From NCBI GenBank assembly GCA_005879795.1, contig VBKJ01000146.1, positions 1-64,000 on the forward strand: a stretch of DNA of 64,000 bases, given 5' to 3'. Of this stretch, positions 60,347 through 64,000 are shown in pieces (within the stretch, counting starts at the first letter, position 1; every line of letters begins with the position of its first letter). The position numbers and the translations under genes are program-made. The DNA comes from Deltaproteobacteria bacterium. Lineage in GTDB: Bacteria; Desulfobacterota; Binatia; DP-6. The notes under the pieces were generated by a model, which ran no database searches, had not been told where the DNA came from, and was given only the letters and a program-made list of their open reading frames with translations.

Positions 60347-61376
60347 CGCTGTCTCGGAGCCGGCCACCCGTGCTCGCCGCGATCGGGAGCACCTGCGCCG
60401 GCGGGTTCTCCTCGGGCGTGATGCGGATCGGCATGCCGCCTTCGTCCTCGAGGGCCGCGAGCAGGAGGTCCTCGGCGACGCGGCCGGCGACCCCCGTCCG
60501 CGCGATCGCCAACGTCGCCTCGCGGTAGAGGGCGGGCGAGTAGCCGTAGATGTCCCGGTGCGTCTCCAGGTAGACCGCGCCGCCCCGCACGCCGATCTTG
60601 ACCGGCTGGTAGACGAACTCCCCCGGGGCGCCGACCGGCACGAGCGGGAACAGGCGCTGGATGTCCTCCGGATAGAGACGCACGCAGCCGTGGCTCACCT
60701 GCATTCCGACTCCCCACGGGATGTCCGTCCCGTGGATGCCGTAGAGCGGCAGGGTGAGCTCGAGACGGTACTTGCCGAGCGGGTTGTCCGGCGCGCCTCC
60801 GGGGATGAAGGTGCGCGGGTCGCCGCGCTCGGCGATGTGCTCCTTCCGGATCGACTCGGGGATGTTCCACTGCGGGTTGACCGTCTTGCCCCGAATCTTG
60901 AACTTCCCGCTCGGCGTGCGCCAGTCGTCGCGGCCAAGGCCGACGGGGTACGTGTAGATGATCGTGGTGTGCGGGTCCCCCGGCGCGCGGTGGTAGAAGA
61001 AGAGCCGCATCTCGGGGATGTTCACCACGATGCCCTCGTAGGTGCAGCAGGGGAGCACCCACTGGGTGGGGAGCAGGATGGTCGCGCCGGCCGGGGGCAC
61101 CCACGGGTCGATCGCCGGGTTCGCGTCGACGATCTCGTTGTAGCCGAGGTCGTAGTAGCGGGCGAGATCGATCAGCGTGTCGCCCTTGCGGATGCGGTAG
61201 GGGCGGACCTGGCCGATGACGCTTTCGGCCGGCTGCCCGCCCCGCGCCGGCGTCGGGATCGAGTAGGCGGGGATCGACTTCCGCTCGAACGTGTCCTCGT
61301 CGAAGTTCGCGGCACGGGAGCCGAGCGGCCCCGCCAGCGTCGCGACGAACGTGGTCAGAATCACAACCGAGCGCAT
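60297..61376 (-). CDS. L,D-transpeptidase with LysM-like domain (ErfK/YbiS)
   Basis: 359 aa with signal peptide (RSVVILTTFVATLAGPLGSRA). A LysM-like wall-binding segment (YRIRKGDTLIDLARYYDLGY, near residue 60) is followed by the YkuD domain with the catalytic HGTDIPWGVG...VSHGCVRLYPED; the SHGCVR Cys is the nucleophile. It makes 3-3 cross-links or anchors proteins to peptidoglycan. The C-terminal ~70 residues after the domain are a variable charged tail. Start ATG 61376. Confidence 0.92.
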   Translation of the reverse strand: MRSVVILTTFVATLAGPLGSRAANFDEDTFERKSIPAYSIPTPARGGQPAESVIGQVRPYRIRKGDTLIDLARYYDLGYNEIVDANPAIDPWVPPAGATILLPTQWVLPCCTYEGIVVNIPEMRLFFYHRAPGDPHTTIIYTYPVGLGRDDWRTPSGKFKIRGKTVNPQWNIPESIRKEHIAERGDPRTFIPGGAPDNPLGKYRLELTLPLYGIHGTDIPWGVGMQVSHGCVRLYPEDIQRLFPLVPVGAPGEFVYQPVKIGVRGGAVYLETHRDIYGYSPALYREATLAIARTGVAGRVAEDLLLAALEDEGGMPIRITPEENPPAQVLPIAASTGGRLRDSDADRVSHTDDHEAGDD

Positions 61377-61443
61377 GATCCGCCTCCCTGCCCCTCCGGC
61401 ACCAGCCGCCCAGCGTAACGGGCCGGGGGCGGCGACTCAAGGT

Positions 61444-62757
61444 TCAGAGGGGGACGCCGAGCGCGGCGAGCCGCGCGCGCAGCTCCGCCAGGTCGACGTC
61501 GGGGAGCCCCGTGGCCCTCGGGTGCGCGATCGCGACCGCGAGCGCGGCCGCCTGCCCCTCGCCCATGCACGGGCCGATGACGCGCGCCGAGGCGAAGCCC
61601 TCGCGCGTCGCGGAGAGACAGCGGCCGCCGGCGAGCAGGTTGCGCACGCCCACCGGCACGAGGCAGCGGTACGGCACCGTGTACCAGAGGCCGTCCTCGA
61701 GGAAGCGCCAGTCGGTGAGCCCGCCCGCGACGTGCAGCTCGACCGGCCAGGCAGCACGGCAGATACCGTCCTCGAACTTCCGCCCGCCGAGCACGTCGTC
61801 CTCGGTGAGCGCGTAGCGGCCGCGGAGGCGGCGTGTCTCCCGCACCCCGAGCCGCGGGGCGGTGTCCGAGATGAACGCGGCCTCGAAGCCCGGCATGTGG
61901 CTGCGCAGGAAGTCGGCGCAGCGCTCGGCCTGCTCACGCCCGAGCATCTCGCCGAGCGTCAGCTCGGCCGCGTCGCTCGCGTCGAGCGGGCGGCCCGCGA
62001 TCCCGACCCGGCTCATCGCGACCAGCACCTCGCCCGGGCGGCCGGTCGGGATGATGTTCCCCGAGCGGCGCGGCAGGCCGGCCGTGTCGAAGTGCTTGTC
62101 GAGGAGGTCGCTCAGCTCGAAGAGGTGCGGCAGCGCCGTCTCGAGGTCGACGCGCTGCATGTAGAACATCATCGACGGGTACTGGAGTGTCTCGCCCTTC
62201 TCGGTGGGCGCGCCCGCGGCCAGGGCGAGCAGGGAGTCACCGCTCGCGTCGATGAAGTAGGCGGCCTGCATCGCCACCGGACCGCTCCGCGTGGCGACGG
62301 TCACTGCGTCGATGGTGCCGTCGTGCACGAGCGCGCGCACGAAGCGGGCGTGGAGGTAGACGGTCAGTGAGCCCTCGGCGCGCGCCATCCGATCGTAGAG
62401 CGTCTTCAGCCCCCACGGGACGTAGGGGAGCGCCGCCGTCGTCTTGAACGGCACCGGGCCATAGCAGAGGCTGCGTGCAGCGAGGCGGTCCGCGACCTCG
62501 GCGGGGAAGCCGCCCACGAGGCGCACGAGGTCGCCGCTCCTCTCGCGGTAGTAGAAGCCGCAGAACGTCCCGACGCAGCCGCCCGTGGACATGCCGCCCA
62601 GGAAAGGCGAGTCCTCGACCAGCACGGTGCGGAGCCCGGCGCGCGCCGCGGTGATGGCCGCCGCCGTGCCCGCCGAGCCGCCGCCCACGACCACGAGGTC
62701 GGCCTCCTCGGCGACCGGGATTCGCTCCTCGGGCACGACGAGGGTCGCGTGCGCCAT
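61444..62757 (-). CDS. FAD-dependent oxidoreductase (FAD_oxidored family)
   Basis: 437 aa. N-terminal FAD-binding [20 protein letters not shown] (about residues 25-44), then [19 protein letters not shown]. The C-terminal [19 protein letters not shown] matches the family end. Enzymes of this family often act on unusual or conjugated substrates; none can be named. ATG 62757. The upstream small gene ends seven bases before this start. Confidence 0.85.
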   Translation of the reverse strand: MAHATLVVPEERIPVAEEADLVVVGGGSAGTAAAITAARAGLRTVLVEDSPFLGGMSTGGCVGTFCGFYYRERSGDLVRLVGGFPAEVADRLAARSLCYGPVPFKTTAALPYVPWGLKTLYDRMARAEGSLTVYLHARFVRALVHDGTIDAVTVATRSGPVAMQAAYFIDASGDSLLALAAGAPTEKGETLQYPSMMFYMQRVDLETALPHLFELSDLLDKHFDTAGLPRRSGNIIPTGRPGEVLVAMSRVGIAGRPLDASDAAELTLGEMLGREQAERCADFLRSHMPGFEAAFISDTAPRLGVRETRRLRGRYALTEDDVLGGRKFEDGICRAAWPVELHVAGGLTDWRFLEDGLWYTVPYRCLVPVGVRNLLAGGRCLSATREGFASARVIGPCMGEGQAAALAVAIAHPRATGLPDVDLAELRARLAALGVPL

Positions 62758-62764
62758 GGGTGGG

Positions 62765-63256
62765 CTAGGCGCCGGGCGCGGGCTCGCCCGAGGCTGCCGC
62801 GGCTCCCCGGAGGCGCTCGGCCACGTCGGGCACCGCCTTGAGCAGCATGTCGAGGCGGGCGATCTCCGGCCCGGTCGTCGCAGCGAGTGCCTCGCGGTAC
62901 GCCGCGAGCGCGCGGTCGAGGTCCGCCTCCTTGCCGGGCACGATCGCGTCGCGCTCGCCCAGGCAGGCATTCACCTGATCGACGAGCGCCTCGAGCCGCT
63001 TTTCGCCCTCCTCGCCGAGGCGCGCGCCGATCATCTCGCCCCAGACCTGCGAGAAGGCGTAGGTCGCCGGCACCTGGCGCCGGAGACCGCCGGTCAGGAG
63101 ATGGAGCCGCTCGGCGATCGCCGCCACCGTGTTGAGGCCGCGGCGCGAGGTGAAGGCGTTCAGGCGCGCCAGCCGCTCGCGCAGCCGCTCGACGCCGTAG
63201 TGCGCGGCGAGCGCGCTCACCGCCTCCGTGAACTCGGCCTGCGTCAGGAGGGCCAT
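62765..63256 (-). CDS. Hypothetical helical protein upstream of the FAD oxidoreductase
   Basis: 163 aa, ATG 63256. All-helical, charged, with no membrane segment ([60 protein letters not shown]). No family recalled. It lies immediately before the FAD oxidoreductase on the same strand, so the two are probably cotranscribed and may act together. Confidence 0.6.
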   Translation of the reverse strand: MALLTQAEFTEAVSALAAHYGVERLRERLARLNAFTSRRGLNTVAAIAERLHLLTGGLRRQVPATYAFSQVWGEMIGARLGEEGEKRLEALVDQVNACLGERDAIVPGKEADLDRALAAYREALAATTGPEIARLDMLLKAVPDVAERLRGAAAASGEPAPGA

Positions 63257-63348
63257 GGACGCGCCCCGTCATGGCCGGTCGGCCGGAGGCTGTCAACGGC
63301 CGTTGCGTCGTGGTAAGCGGGACCGCCCAACCCACCGGAGGTGATTCC

Positions 63349-64000
63349 ATGGCGCAAGAGGTCGCGCTCGTCACCGGCGCCTCGAGCGGAATCGGCGAGG
63401 CGCTCGCCCGCCGCCTCGCGCGTGACGGCCGGCATCTCGTACTGGTTGCCCGGCGCGGCGACCGGCTGGAAGCCCTGGCGCGCGAGCTGACGGACGTGCA
63501 CGGAGTGGCCGCCCACGTGATCGCCAAGGACCTGGTCGAGCCCGGCGCGGCGCGCGAGCTGCTGGACGACGTCGGCCGCCGGGGGTTCACCGTCGACTGG
63601 CTCGTGAACAACGCCGGCTTCGGGACGGTCGGCCGCTTCGACCGCCTGCCGGTCGACGGTGAGCTGAACGAGGTCCGCCTCAACGTCGAGGTGCTGGTCG
63701 AGCTCACCGGCCGCTGCCTGCCCGCGATGGTCGCGCGCAAGGCCGGCGTGGTGATGAACATCGCCTCCATGGGCGCCTTCGCGCCCGGACCGTACATGGC
63801 GACCTACGCCGCGACCAAGGCGTTCGTGCTCAGCTTCTCGGAGGGCATCGCCGCCGAGCTACGCGGCACGGGAGTACAGGTGCTCTGCGTCTGCCCCGGC
63901 TTCACGCGCACCGAGTTCCAGGAGAAGGCCGCGGTCGACGTGAGCGGCGTCCCGAGCTTCGCCTGGATGTCGGCGGAGCAGGTCGCGGACCAGGCAGTGC
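63349..64000 (+). CDS. Short-chain dehydrogenase/reductase (3' end outside window)
   Basis: ATG 63349 with CGGAGGTGATT upstream. Partial SDR, 217 codons visible and open to the end of the window. TGASSGIGEALA cofactor loop, LVNNAGFG (N-N-A-G), catalytic Ser in NIASMGAFA and the Y-x3-K in YAATKAFV. LVARRGDRLEAL after strand 2 suggests NADP(H). Similar to the DltE/YqjQ-like group of classical SDRs. Divergent from the gene at 62765. Confidence 0.9.
   Translation, partial: MAQEVALVTGASSGIGEALARRLARDGRHLVLVARRGDRLEALARELTDVHGVAAHVIAKDLVEPGAARELLDDVGRRGFTVDWLVNNAGFGTVGRFDRLPVDGELNEVRLNVEVLVELTGRCLPAMVARKAGVVMNIASMGAFAPGPYMATYAATKAFVLSFSEGIAAELRGTGVQVLCVCPGFTRTEFQEKAAVDVSGVPSFAWMSAEQVADQAV

Overview
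The window is one contiguous, very GC-rich (roughly 70%) bacterial chromosome segment that carries the dnaA replication-origin neighbourhood. Gene content and order suggest the deltaproteobacterial grade (Desulfobacterota, Myxococcota or Binatota-like). The clues are an ATP synthase split into two clusters with an AtpZ protein, a c-subunit with a signal-peptide-like leader, a bactofilin next to parAB, and a c-di-AMP riboswitch in front of rlpA. This placement is an inference from context; no database comparison was possible.

Layout. (1) 1-943: end of an integrated element. It has the C-terminal part of a tyrosine integrase, a decayed duplicate of its tail, and tRNA-Gly(CCC) as the probable attachment gene. 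(2) 1049-5609: tightly packed plus-strand cluster gmhA, deoxyhypusine-synthase-like protein, SAM hydrolase, site-2 protease, dCMP deaminase, pgeF. (3) 5587-16342: mixed housekeeping genes (E2-like acyltransferase, rlmE, M20 peptidase, FIST sensor, coiled-coil protein, gloB, enoyl-CoA hydratase, DUF255 thioredoxin-like protein, D-2-hydroxyacid dehydrogenase). (4) 16367-17003: c-di-AMP riboswitch and rlpA. (5) 17196-21913, minus strand: hemL, atpZ-atpI-atpB-atpE (part of F0), a second ParB without ParA, and an unrecognised regulator-like protein. (6) 22186-29938: dnaA, probable origin, dnaN, gyrB, gyrA, with recF absent. (7) 30683-36905: rpmH, rnpA, yidD, yidC, jag, rsmG, parA, parB, bactofilin, with mnmE and mnmG missing. 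(8) 36981-42542: atpF', atpF, atpH, atpA, atpG, atpD and a short atpC. (9) 42558-47830: SDR, then a TetR-controlled pair of acyl-CoA dehydrogenases and an M14 peptidase. (10) 47835-53355: pyrE and a zone with gene remnants and a chimeric MaoC-MaoC-EVE gene. (11) 53923-64000: Zn alcohol dehydrogenase, DoxX, glutamate-cysteine ligase, a LexA-like protein without a DNA-binding domain, an MFS transporter, a paralogue of the regulator-like protein of region 5, YjbQ, an L,D-transpeptidase, an FAD oxidoreductase and a partial SDR.

How it fits together: replication initiation, topology, segregation, membrane-protein insertion and ATP synthesis genes are clustered around the origin. A second ParB and a c-di-AMP-controlled wall hydrolase lie on the other side of dnaA. 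The most unusual features are the MaoC-EVE fusion and nearby collapsed genes, the acyl-CoA dehydrogenase pair in which one subunit lacks the catalytic glutamate, the epsilon subunit without its inhibitory domain, the HTH-less LexA-like protein, the second ParB, and the two paralogous small regulator-like genes. No CRISPR array, complete insertion sequence or rRNA was seen.
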